A DNA stretch of 16,127 nt from Acidimicrobiia bacterium (GTDB taxonomy: Bacteria; Actinomycetota; Acidimicrobiia; Acidimicrobiales; AC-14). The translations under genes and the position numbers were made by a program. The stretch spans positions 1 to 16,127 of the forward strand of contig JAFAUA010000323.1 in assembly GCA_019243595.1 (NCBI GenBank), written 5' to 3'. This document shows, one piece after another, positions 1 through 5,714 of this stretch. A model generated the notes under the pieces. The model searched no databases and was not told where the DNA came from. It was given only the letters and a program-made list of their open reading frames with translations. Numbering within the stretch: the stretch's first letter is position 1; the number at the start of each line of letters is the position of its first letter.

Positions 1-22
1 CCAGGCCGCCAGGGGCACCGCA

Positions 23-37
23 GCGCTGGACCAGCGC
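23..37. terminator. Possible small hairpin downstream of tRNA-Gly
   Basis: A perfect 7-bp inverted repeat (GCGCTGG, one base, CCAGCGC) lies 8 to 22 nt beyond the encoded CCA end of tRNA-Gly. As RNA it would fold with a 3 to 5 nt loop after losing the innermost pairs. There is no T tract, so it would be at best a U-less actinobacterial-type terminator. Bases 1-22 and 38-44 show nothing I recognise. Confidence 0.3.
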
Positions 38-44
38 CATTACG

Positions 45-120
45 TGGAGCGGACGACGGGATTCGAACCCGCGACCCCAACCTTGGCAAGGTTGTGCTCT
101 ACCAACTGAGCCACGTCCGC
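45..120 (-). tRNA. tRNA-Gly (anticodon GCC), CCA end encoded
   Basis: The minus strand folds as a complete cloverleaf. The acceptor stem GCGGACG (120-114) pairs with CGTCCGC (55-49). The D arm contains AGTTGGTA. The anticodon stem CAACC/GGTTG carries loop TTGCCAA with anticodon GCC at 87-85. The T arm contains GGTTCGAATCC. The discriminator is U (position 48), as is usual for bacterial tRNA-Gly, and CCA is encoded at 47-45, giving 76 nt in all. It reads GGC and GGT glycine codons, the main glycine codons in this GC-rich DNA. It lies 16 bp downstream of the WS/DGAT stop codon and has its own -10-like element at 136-131. Confidence 0.97.
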
Positions 121-130
121 GAGGGGCACG

Positions 131-139
131 ACTTTATCA
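131..139 (-). promoter_or_regulatory. Putative extended -10 promoter of tRNA-Gly
   Basis: On the minus strand TAAAGT (136-131) matches the -10 consensus and is preceded directly by TGA (139-137), which supplies the TGn of an extended -10. That TGA is also the stop codon of the WS/DGAT gene. Transcription would begin about 7 nt later, 3 to 5 nt before the mature tRNA end at 120. No clear -35 was identified, and read-through from the acyltransferase gene is also possible. Confidence 0.5.
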
Positions 140-1552
140 GGAGTGCCCCGAGGCGTCGGCAGCCTTCTTGAGCTCGTCGAGGCCCTGGTTGATGCCGTGG
201 GCCAGGTCCCACAGGTCGGGGACGGCGTCGCGGCCGGCGACGAGGCCGAAGTACATCGAGCCCATGTAGCTCATCACCGTGATGTTCAGCGCCAGGCCGT
301 CGCCGATCGGGCCCATCGGATAGAGCGCAACCATGCGAGAGCCAGCGCAGTACAACGGGAAGGGCGGGCCGGGAACGTTGGAGATCGTGACGTTGAACAT
401 CGGCCGCCGCATGCGGTCGGCGACCTTGGTGTTGCTGTAGAGCCGGGCCGCGCGTGCAGCCAGCGCGGGAGCCGCAAACTCGGTCCAGTCCGTCAGTGTC
501 TCCGCGCCGATGGCCTTGTCCTGATCCTTGGCCTGCCGGGTGCCGGTCGAGATCAGACGCAGCCGCTCGACGGGGTCGTCGATGTCGGTCGCCAGGCCGG
601 TCAGCATCGAGGACACCCGGTTGCCCATGGCGCCCTTCTCGTCGTCGGTGCGCACCGAGATCGGCACCATTGCCACCAGGCCCCGGTCGGGCAACACGCC
701 CTTGCCGAGGAGATACGACCGCAGGGCGCCGGCGCACAGGGCGAGCACGACGTCGTTGACGGTGCCGCCGAGGGCGTTCTTGATCATCTTCGCCTCGTCG
801 AGCGGCACCTCGGTGAACGCGAACCTTCGGCGTGCGTCGATCGACACGTTGAAGGGAGTCGGCGGCGCGGTGAACGGCGCCGGCGGCGGAACGGCGTCGG
901 GCTGACGGTTGCGGCGGCGAATGTTGACGGCGGCCAGGGCCGTGCGTCGCACCGCCTTGGCCGCCCGGAACGGCTGCCGGGACAGCGAGTTGATGGCGTA
1001 ACCAACCAGCTCGGCATCGGACGGGATGCGGTCGGGCTCCGACGGCGTCTCCGGCGGCGGCATCTCCGCCGGCTCGGGCTGCAGGTCGAGGAGGTTCACC
1101 GTGAGCTCGGCGCCCGACACGCCGTCGATGGCCGCGTGATGGGTCTTGGTGATCGAGGCGATGTGGCCGTGCTCGAGACCCTCGACGACGTACATCTCCC
1201 ACAGCGGCTTCGTTCGGTCGAGAGGCCGGCTGAACACATCGGCCGCGAAGTCGGCGAGCTCTTGGGCGCCGCCCGGAGAGGGCAGGGCGGCCCGGTGGAC
1301 GTGGTTCTCGATGTCGAAGTCGGGATCCTCGATCCACAGCGGGTGGTGGAGCTGGAAGGGGATCTCCTTCAGCCGCCGACGAAACGGCGGCAGGAGGGGG
1401 AGCCGGCTCTCGACCAGCTCGACGACTTTCTCGTACGAGTACCCGCCCGGGACCGTCGACGGGTCGAACACCGCCGTCGACGCCACGTGCATGTGGATCG
1501 AGGGCGTCTCCATGTAGAGGAAGGTGGCATCGAGTCCGGTGAGCCGTTGCAT
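137..1552 (-). CDS. Wax ester synthase / diacylglycerol acyltransferase (WS/DGAT) family protein
   Basis: 471 aa. The family transfers acyl groups from acyl-CoA to diacylglycerol or long-chain alcohols to make storage triacylglycerol or wax esters, usually at the inner membrane or on lipid bodies. Visible hallmarks are the N-terminal LTGLDATFLYME, the catalytic HHAAIDG motif (H138, H139, D143, G144), PLW at 116-118 just before it, and a NDVVLA motif in the C-terminal half. Length matches the family (about 450-480 aa). The start at 1552 was chosen because the protein then begins directly with the conserved MQRLTGLD; the frame stays open upstream, but that part is antisense to the neighbouring gene and does not look like protein. 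No good Shine-Dalgarno is seen (GGAG abuts the ATG); a weak AAGAGT box lies 6 nt upstream. It diverges from the DUF429 gene, with 18 bp between start codons. Exact substrate (TAG or wax ester) cannot be told. Confidence 0.93.
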   Translation of the reverse strand: MQRLTGLDATFLYMETPSIHMHVASTAVFDPSTVPGGYSYEKVVELVESRLPLLPPFRRRLKEIPFQLHHPLWIEDPDFDIENHVHRAALPSPGGAQELADFAADVFSRPLDRTKPLWEMYVVEGLEHGHIASITKTHHAAIDGVSGAELTVNLLDLQPEPAEMPPPETPSEPDRIPSDAELVGYAINSLSRQPFRAAKAVRRTALAAVNIRRRNRQPDAVPPPAPFTAPPTPFNVSIDARRRFAFTEVPLDEAKMIKNALGGTVNDVVLALCAGALRSYLLGKGVLPDRGLVAMVPISVRTDDEKGAMGNRVSSMLTGLATDIDDPVERLRLISTGTRQAKDQDKAIGAETLTDWTEFAAPALAARAARLYSNTKVADRMRRPMFNVTISNVPGPPFPLYCAGSRMVALYPMGPIGDGLALNITVMSYMGSMYFGLVAGRDAVPDLWDLAHGINQGLDELKKAADASGHS

Positions 1553-1557
1553 CTCCG

Positions 1558-1563
1558 TACTCT
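1558..1563 (+). promoter_or_regulatory. -10 element of the DUF429 gene (leaderless)
   Basis: TACTCT fits TANNNT and ends 7 nt before the ATG at 1571, so transcription would start at or within a base or two of the start codon. No Shine-Dalgarno precedes this ATG, which agrees with a leaderless mRNA. Inferred from sequence only. Confidence 0.5.
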
Positions 1564-1570
1564 TTCGCAG

Positions 1571-2182
1571 ATGTGGGCCGGTGTCGACGTGGGAGCCCGC
1601 AGGCTTCACCTGATCGTCATCGATCGGCGCTGCCAAATCCGCCGGGCCGAGGTCGTCGAGGCCGCCGAGCCGGAGAAGATGCTGGCGCTCGTGGACCGAG
1701 TGAAGGGGGTCGCCGTCGACTCCCCCGGTGCCTGGAGTACCTCGCCGCACGCCGACGACGAGACCGTGTCACACAAGTTCCGCCTCGGCCGCTGCAGCGA
1801 GATCGCCCTCGGGCGGGAGTACGGGATCTGGGTGCCCTGGTCGACGCCACCGGAGCCCGAGCCCGGCACATGGATGGCAACCGGAATCGCGTTGTTCGAT
1901 GCTTTGCGCGCCGCGGGTCACGACCCCGTGGAGGCGTATCCCTACGGCGGCTTCCGTCTGCTCGCCGGCGGCCGCCTTCCGAAGAAGACGACGCCTGAAG
2001 GCCGCACCACACGTGCGCAGCTGCTCCGGTCAGCCGGCGTGGAGGTCGACGGCCTCGAGAAGTCCCACGACTTCCTCGACGCTGCACTGGTCGCCCTCGT
2101 CGCGCGCCAGCGCTCGCAGGGCACGGCCCGCGTCGCCACCTGCGGCCACGACCAGAGCGGGATCTGGTTGCCCGCCGCCTAG
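1571..2182 (+). CDS. DUF429 domain protein, predicted RNase H-fold nuclease-like
   Basis: 203 aa, function unproven. DUF429 proteins are predicted to have an RNase H-like fold and are often annotated as predicted nucleases. The sequence starts GVDVG (D6), has AVDSPGA (D50), RLGRCSEIAL around 71-80, VEAYPYGGFR (E121, Y123, P124) and a C-terminal DFLDAALVALVA (D167, D170). These match the spaced acidic residues and the EvYP signature I associate with the family. The ATG at 1571 begins right at the conserved GVDVG strand and has TACTCT 7 nt upstream. The frame is open far upstream, but that extension is antisense to WS/DGAT and was excluded. Its stop TAG (2180-2182) overlaps the stop of convergent dut inside one CTAG. 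Substrate unknown. Confidence 0.85.
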   Translation: MWAGVDVGARRLHLIVIDRRCQIRRAEVVEAAEPEKMLALVDRVKGVAVDSPGAWSTSPHADDETVSHKFRLGRCSEIALGREYGIWVPWSTPPEPEPGTWMATGIALFDALRAAGHDPVEAYPYGGFRLLAGGRLPKKTTPEGRTTRAQLLRSAGVEVDGLEKSHDFLDAALVALVARQRSQGTARVATCGHDQSGIWLPAA

Positions 2183-2219
2183 CGGCCGCTGTGTCCGAAG
2201 CCGCCGGTGCCCCGCTCTG
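2153..2219. terminator. Nested inverted repeats at the DUF429/dut convergent junction
   Basis: The outer arms CAGAGCGGG (2153-2161) and CCCGCTCTG (2211-2219) are perfect 9-bp complements, one in each gene's 3' end. Between them a small hairpin GCCGC-CTA-GCGGC (2174-2186) carries both stop codons in its loop region. A 10-bp perfect palindrome AGCGGCCGCT follows at 2181-2190. No T tract. It may act as a bidirectional U-less terminator; this is a guess from symmetry. Confidence 0.3.
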
Positions 2220-2619
2220 ACGGAGGCAGTTCTTCGACGACGTCGAACGAGGCCTGCTCGACGGGCTGGATGACGAGCTGGGCGATGCGGTCCCCGCGCT
2301 CGACCCGGTATTCCGATTCTGGGTCGGTGTTGACCAGCAGCACCTTCAGCTCGTCTCGGTAGCCGCAGTCGATGAGCCCGGGCGTGTTGAGACAGGTCAC
2401 GCCATGACGCAGCGCCAGCCCGCTGCGGGGCAGCACGAACCCGGCGTAGCCGTCGGGCAAGGCGATCGCGATCCCCGTCGGGATCAGGGCTCGGCCGCCA
2501 CGCGGCGGAAGGACATGGTCGGCACGCGCCACCAGGTCGGCGCCCGCGTCGCCGAGGCGTGCGTAGGACGGCAACGGAAGCTCGGGATCGAGACGGACAA
2601 CGTCCACGCGCAAGCCCAC
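2179..2619 (-). CDS. dut: dUTP diphosphatase (trimeric dUTPase)
   Basis: 146 aa. It hydrolyses dUTP to dUMP and pyrophosphate, keeping uracil out of DNA and feeding dTMP synthesis; the enzyme is a cytosolic homotrimer. All five family motifs are present: I, DAGADL (24-29); II, PRSGLA (64-69); III, GLIDCGYRDE (81-90); IV, GDRIAQLV (109-116); V, the P-loop-like RGTGGFGHSG (136-145), here with H where S is usual in GFGSTG. Length is typical. The start is GTG at 2619, because TAGGTT (2633-2628) ends 8 nt before it; an in-frame GTG at 2607 would also give a sensible N-terminus (VDVVRLDP). It diverges from orn through a 27-bp shared promoter region and converges with the DUF429 gene, sharing a CTAG for both stops. 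Confidence 0.96.
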   Translation of the reverse strand: MGLRVDVVRLDPELPLPSYARLGDAGADLVARADHVLPPRGGRALIPTGIAIALPDGYAGFVLPRSGLALRHGVTCLNTPGLIDCGYRDELKVLLVNTDPESEYRVERGDRIAQLVIQPVEQASFDVVEELPPSERGTGGFGHSGR

Positions 2620-2627
2620 GGACGGGC

Positions 2628-2637
2628 AACCTAGGCT
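2628..2637. promoter_or_regulatory. Shared divergent -10 elements of dut and orn
   Basis: On the plus strand TAGGCT (2632-2637) ends 9 nt before the orn ATG. On the minus strand TAGGTT (2633-2628) ends 8 nt before the dut GTG. Both hexamers use the same TA step (2632-2633) and point in opposite directions, so both transcripts would be leaderless and the two polymerase footprints would exclude each other. The gap between start codons is only 27 bp, so any -35 contact lies inside the opposite gene. Confidence 0.6.
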
Positions 2638-2646
2638 CGCCCGCCG

Positions 2647-3228
2647 ATGTTGGTTTGGATGGACCTCGAGATGACGGGCCTCGACCCGGGCAACGACGCC
2701 ATCGTCGAGATCGCCACCCTCGTCACCGACGACGACCTCAATGTCGTGGCCGAGGGTCCCGACCTGGTCGTCCACCAGCCGCCGGACGTGCTGGCCCGGA
2801 TGGACGACTTCGTCCGCAAGATGCACACCAAGAGCGGCCTCCTCGAGGCCATCGAGAAATCCACGGTCTCCCTCGAGGACGCCGGCAAGGCCACCCTCGA
2901 CTTCATCAAGCAGCACGTCCCGGAGCCGGCGACGGTGCCGTTGGCCGGCAACTCCATCGGCATGGATCGCCGATTCCTCGCCGCCCATCTGCCCGACATC
3001 GAGGGCTACCTCCACTACCGGTCCGTCGACGTGTCGACGATCAAGGAGCTGTGCCGGCGTTGGTATCCCGATGTGCTGGCGAAGGCCCCTGAGAAGGCGG
3101 GCGACCACCGCGCCCTCGACGACATCCGCGAGAGCGTCGAAGAGCTGAAGTACTACCGATCGGCGGTGTTCGTGTCGCCGTCCGACGGTGGCACGAGCAC
3201 CCAGAGCTCGCCCTCAAGCGACCGGTAG
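2647..3228 (+). CDS. orn: Oligoribonuclease (DEDDh 3'-5' exoribonuclease)
   Basis: 193 aa. It degrades 2-5 nt RNAs (including pGpG from c-di-GMP breakdown) to mononucleotides, finishing mRNA decay in the cytosol. The DEDDh catalytic set is complete: D6 and E8 in WMDLEMTGLD, D107 in NSIGMDRRFL, H154 and D159 in GDHRALDDIRES. The core ends near residue 173, as in the roughly 180-aa E. coli enzyme. The last 20 residues form a Ser/Thr-rich tail (SPSDGGTSTQ and onward) encoded in the 76-bp stretch that overlaps the lipid-kinase gene on the other strand. The ATG at 2647 directly precedes the conserved first strand and is 9 nt from TAGGCT. The tail peptide mirrors the end of the convergent protein because of an inverted repeat at 3165-3201. 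Confidence 0.97.
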   Translation: MLVWMDLEMTGLDPGNDAIVEIATLVTDDDLNVVAEGPDLVVHQPPDVLARMDDFVRKMHTKSGLLEAIEKSTVSLEDAGKATLDFIKQHVPEPATVPLAGNSIGMDRRFLAAHLPDIEGYLHYRSVDVSTIKELCRRWYPDVLAKAPEKAGDHRALDDIRESVEELKYYRSAVFVSPSDGGTSTQSSPSSDR

Positions 3229-4028
3229 CGAAGAGGCGACTCCAGTCGCTCGACCTCGCCGTCGAGCGCCACTTCGACGATCGTCCGACCCTCGAGGTCG
3301 ATATCGACAGCTGCGGTGGTCATCCGCTCGAGGAGCTGCGAGCGCGAGAGGCGTCCGAAAAGGAGGGCGAACAGCAGCCGCACGCGCGCCATCGGCTTGT
3401 CGGCGAGCGCGATCCGGACGTCGAGACAGTTGCCGTCGAGGGATTCGCGGTCGGCCAAGTCGATCAAGCCGTCGCCGTATTTACCGTTGCCGACGAACAC
3501 CATCCACGCCGTGTGGCGACGGTTGTCGACGTCGACATCGAAGCGCTGCCCTCGCCGGCGCACCTGCTCCCAGACAGCGACGACATTGGCCACGCCCTTG
3601 GGAAGATGCCTCTCGTGCGCCTCCCGCCGGATGACGATGCGGGGGTACACACCGATGCTCGAGTTGTTGACGAAGCGGTGGCCGTTCACGTCGCCCACGT
3701 CGACGCGTACCCGGCGTCCCGACGCGGCAGCGACGGCGTCGTCGATATCTGCAACGCCGACGTCCTTCGCGAAGTGGTTCCTCGTGCCGGCCGGGATCGG
3801 CAGCAACGGCACGTCGGTGCCGGACAACTGCTCGGCGACGCTCCGGATCGTGCCGTCCCCTCCTGCCACGGCGACGAAGTCGACGCCTCGCTTCAAGGCA
3901 TCGGTCACCTTTTCAGTGATGTCACCGTCGCACTCGACGACCTCGTGATCGGGGAACCGCTTTCGGAGCTCGTCTGCCGACAGATCGTCGGGCCCGGCGG
4001 CTGGATTCACCAGGATGATGCCCCCCAC
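3153..4028 (-). CDS. Diacylglycerol kinase family lipid kinase (DagK/YegS type)
   Basis: 291 aa. The family phosphorylates diacylglycerol or related lipids with ATP at the membrane surface, returning diacylglycerol to phosphatidate. The N-terminal strand GGIILVNPAAG, the nucleotide-binding GGDGT (56-60), GTRNHFAKD (81-89), NNSSIGVYP (121-129) and the C-terminal DGEVERLESPLRYR segment fit the DAGK catalytic fold with its beta-sandwich C-domain. Length is normal (about 290-300). The start is GTG at 4028, immediately before the first conserved strand and 7 nt from TAATGT (4041-4036). Its final 25 codons lie antisense to the end of orn. The enzyme competes in principle for the same diacylglycerol pool as the nearby WS/DGAT protein, though they are not co-transcribed. 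Natural substrate (diacylglycerol, ceramide-like or other) is not decidable here. Confidence 0.9.
   Translation of the reverse strand: MGGIILVNPAAGPDDLSADELRKRFPDHEVVECDGDITEKVTDALKRGVDFVAVAGGDGTIRSVAEQLSGTDVPLLPIPAGTRNHFAKDVGVADIDDAVAAASGRRVRVDVGDVNGHRFVNNSSIGVYPRIVIRREAHERHLPKGVANVVAVWEQVRRRGQRFDVDVDNRRHTAWMVFVGNGKYGDGLIDLADRESLDGNCLDVRIALADKPMARVRLLFALLFGRLSRSQLLERMTTAAVDIDLEGRTIVEVALDGEVERLESPLRYRSLEGELWVLVPPSDGDTNTADR
3165..3201. terminator. 17-bp imperfect hairpin inside the orn/lipid-kinase overlap
   Basis: Bases 3165-3181 pair with 3185-3201 around a 3-nt loop (3182-3184). In the orn-sense RNA there are 14 Watson-Crick pairs plus three G-U pairs (3177/3189, 3175/3191, 3169/3197). In the opposite RNA the same three positions are A-C mismatches, so the structure is stronger on the orn side. 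No U tract follows, so if it stops transcription it is the U-less type. It sits wholly within coding sequence of both genes. Protection of mRNA 3' ends is another possible role. Confidence 0.55.
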
Positions 4029-4035
4029 GGGCGTG

Positions 4036-4045
4036 ACATTAGGGT
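4036..4045. promoter_or_regulatory. Shared divergent -10 elements of the lipid kinase and LLM oxidoreductase genes
   Basis: Minus-strand TAATGT (4041-4036) ends 7 nt before the lipid-kinase GTG at 4028. Plus-strand TAGGGT (4040-4045) ends 9 nt before the oxidoreductase GTG at 4055. They share the TA step at 4040-4041 and point away from each other, the same layout as in the dut/orn gap. Start codons are separated by 26 bp and neither gene has a Shine-Dalgarno, so both mRNAs are predicted leaderless. Confidence 0.6.
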
Positions 4046-4054
4046 GCCGGAGCC

Positions 4055-4966
4055 GTGACGGTTTTCGGTGTCCACGCCGGCCTGCAGAACACCACCATGC
4101 GCGACTTGATCGACGTGTGGCACCACGCCGAAGCCCTGGGCTTCGGGTGGGTCTCGGTCTGGGACCACTTCTATGCGGCAGATGCGTCGGGGCGGCCCGA
4201 GTGCTTCGAGGCGGTGGCGGCCCACGCGGCGCTCGCCTGCGAGACGTCCACCGTCACCTGCGGGTGCCTCGTGTACTCCGTCGGCTACCGCCACCCGACC
4301 GTGCTGGCCAACGCCATCGCCACCATCGATCACCTCTCGGGCGGCCGGGCCGCCCTCGGACTGGGCGCCGGCTGGCACCAGGCCGAGTACGACGCCTACG
4401 GCATCCCTTTTCCGTCGGCGGGTGTGCGGCTGGCCCAGCTCGACGAGGCCGCCCAGTGCTGCCGCGGCCTGCTGCGCGACGAGTCGACGACGTTCGACGG
4501 CGAGTACTTCCAGCTCCGTGACGCCAAGTGTGAGCCGCGCCCGTTCCAGGAGGCGCTGCCGATCTGGATCGGCGGAGGCGGCGAGCGCAAGACGCTTCGC
4601 ACCGTCGCCAAGTGGGCAGACGGCTGGAACGTGCCGTTCGTGTCGCCCGATGAGTTCGCCCGCAAGCGCCAGGTGCTTCTGCAGCACTGTGAGGACGTCG
4701 GCCGCGACCCGGCCGAGATCCGCTGCGCGGTCAACGTGGCACTGGCGTGGAAGGACGAGGACCTCGTCGAGCAGTTCGACGGTCTGGCTGAGTTCTTCCG
4801 GGGCGCGGCACTGACGGGCAGCGACGAGGAAGCGCGCGACAAAGTCGGCCGCTACATCGAAGGCGGCGCCGACCAGGTCAACATCGCCCTGCGCGCCCCG
4901 TGGCAGCCCGACGGACTGGAGCGGGCGGCCGCCGCCCTTGGAGTGAAAGAGCAGGGGAAGAGCTGA
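4055..4966 (+). CDS. LLM class (luciferase-like) F420-dependent oxidoreductase, first copy
   Basis: 303 aa. A TIM-barrel flavin/F420 enzyme of the luciferase-like monooxygenase superfamily; actinobacterial members of this length mostly use coenzyme F420 for hydride transfer to unknown small molecules. Typical segments are FGVHAGLQ at the N-terminus, AEALGFGWVSVWDHF (26-40), the cofactor-site strand HPTVLANAIATIDHLSGGRAALGLGAGWHQAEY, GIPF, and PIWIGGGGERKTLRTVAKWADGWN. Start GTG 4055 places the first beta-strand at residue 2 and is 9 nt from TAGGGT. Its TGA is 2 nt before the ATG of the dienelactone hydrolase gene, so the two are almost certainly co-transcribed, suggesting successive steps on one substrate. 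FMN use instead of F420 cannot be excluded. Confidence 0.92.
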   Translation: MTVFGVHAGLQNTTMRDLIDVWHHAEALGFGWVSVWDHFYAADASGRPECFEAVAAHAALACETSTVTCGCLVYSVGYRHPTVLANAIATIDHLSGGRAALGLGAGWHQAEYDAYGIPFPSAGVRLAQLDEAAQCCRGLLRDESTTFDGEYFQLRDAKCEPRPFQEALPIWIGGGGERKTLRTVAKWADGWNVPFVSPDEFARKRQVLLQHCEDVGRDPAEIRCAVNVALAWKDEDLVEQFDGLAEFFRGAALTGSDEEARDKVGRYIEGGADQVNIALRAPWQPDGLERAAAALGVKEQGKS

Positions 4967-4968
4967 AC

Positions 4969-5694
4969 ATGAGCGGACGCACACTCACCGTCAACACGGC
5001 CGACGGCCCCATGGACATCTACGAGTCGGCGCCCGACCAGGGCAGCTCGCGTGCCAAGGGCGGCGTGATCGTCGTGCAGGAGGCGTTCGGCGTCAACGAG
5101 CACATCGAGTCGGTCGCCGACCGGCTCGCCGAGCGCGGCTACCACGCGGTGGCGCCGCACTTCTTCCACCGGGCCGGGGGCGGAACCGTGCCCTACGGCA
5201 ACTTCGAGAAGGTGATCGAGAAGTACCAGGGGCTGTCCGACGACGGCATCCTCATGGATGTCGACGCCGCCCGCTCGGTGCTCCACGACGCCGGCTGGTC
5301 CGACGCCAGCATCGGCATCGTCGGCTTCTGCTTCGGCGGGCGAGTGAGCTTCCTCGTCGCCGTTCGGCGGGCGATCGGCGCAGCCGTCGGCTACTACGGC
5401 GGCGGCATCGTCACCGGCCGCTTTCCCCAGTTCCCGACGCTCATCGGCGAGACGCAGACGATGCAGACGCCGTGGTTGGGTTTCTTCGGCGACGAGGACC
5501 AGTCGATCCCCGTCGATGACGTCGAGGAGCTGCGCAAGGCACTCGAGGACGCGCCGGTCGACACCGAGATCGTTCGTTACGGCGACGCCGGCCACGGCTT
5601 CAACCGGGACGTCAGCCCCGACGCCTACGTCCCCGGCGCGGCAGCCGACGCCTGGCGCCGCCTGCTCGCCTGGTACGAGGAGCACCTCACGTAG
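4969..5694 (+). CDS. Dienelactone hydrolase family protein
   Basis: 241 aa alpha/beta-hydrolase. Classical members open the lactone ring of dienelactones in chloroaromatic breakdown, but most actinobacterial homologues have unknown substrates. The nucleophile is Cys121 in GFCFGGR (dienelactone hydrolase type GxCxGG), with an acid around D175 in FFGDEDQSIP and H209 in AGHGF completing the triad. E38 in VVQEAFGVNEH matches the Glu that partners the cysteine. ATG 4969 was chosen over an upstream in-frame start because it gives the normal N-terminus and has a purine-rich GGGGAAG about 8 nt upstream. This is one of the few genes here with a Shine-Dalgarno, as expected for an internal operon gene. 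It follows the LLM oxidoreductase stop by 2 nt and is followed after 20 bp by a gene with its own promoter-like box. Confidence 0.92.
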   Translation: MSGRTLTVNTADGPMDIYESAPDQGSSRAKGGVIVVQEAFGVNEHIESVADRLAERGYHAVAPHFFHRAGGGTVPYGNFEKVIEKYQGLSDDGILMDVDAARSVLHDAGWSDASIGIVGFCFGGRVSFLVAVRRAIGAAVGYYGGGIVTGRFPQFPTLIGETQTMQTPWLGFFGDEDQSIPVDDVEELRKALEDAPVDTEIVRYGDAGHGFNRDVSPDAYVPGAAADAWRRLLAWYEEHLT

Positions 5695-5702
5695 AGGGCG
5701 CG

Positions 5703-5708
5703 TACGCT
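5703..5708 (+). promoter_or_regulatory. -10 element of the amidohydrolase gene (leaderless)
   Basis: TACGCT fits TANNNT and ends 6 nt before ATG 5715, the spacing expected if transcription starts on the A of the start codon. It lies in the 20-bp gap after the dienelactone hydrolase stop. This suggests a separate internal promoter, although read-through from 4055 is also likely. Confidence 0.5.
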
Positions 5709-5714
5709 TCGTGC

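Noticed and set aside
143..1570. Plus-strand open frame of about 475 codons antisense to WS/DGAT, in frame with the DUF429 gene
   Set aside because: Composition is Arg/Gly/Val-rich shadow sequence opposite a clearly real gene. The DUF429 fold begins exactly at 1571 and a -10 box sits just before it.
2181..2190. Perfect 10-bp palindrome AGCGGCCGCT as a regulator operator
   Set aside because: It lies at a convergent 3' end, not upstream of any gene, and GC-only palindromes of this length are common here. Kept only as part of the possible terminator.
2641..3108. Upstream extension of dut antisense to orn (frame open to 3108)
   Set aside because: dUTPase homologues begin near VVRLDP. The extension is antisense to the catalytic part of orn and a -10 box sits directly before GTG 2619.
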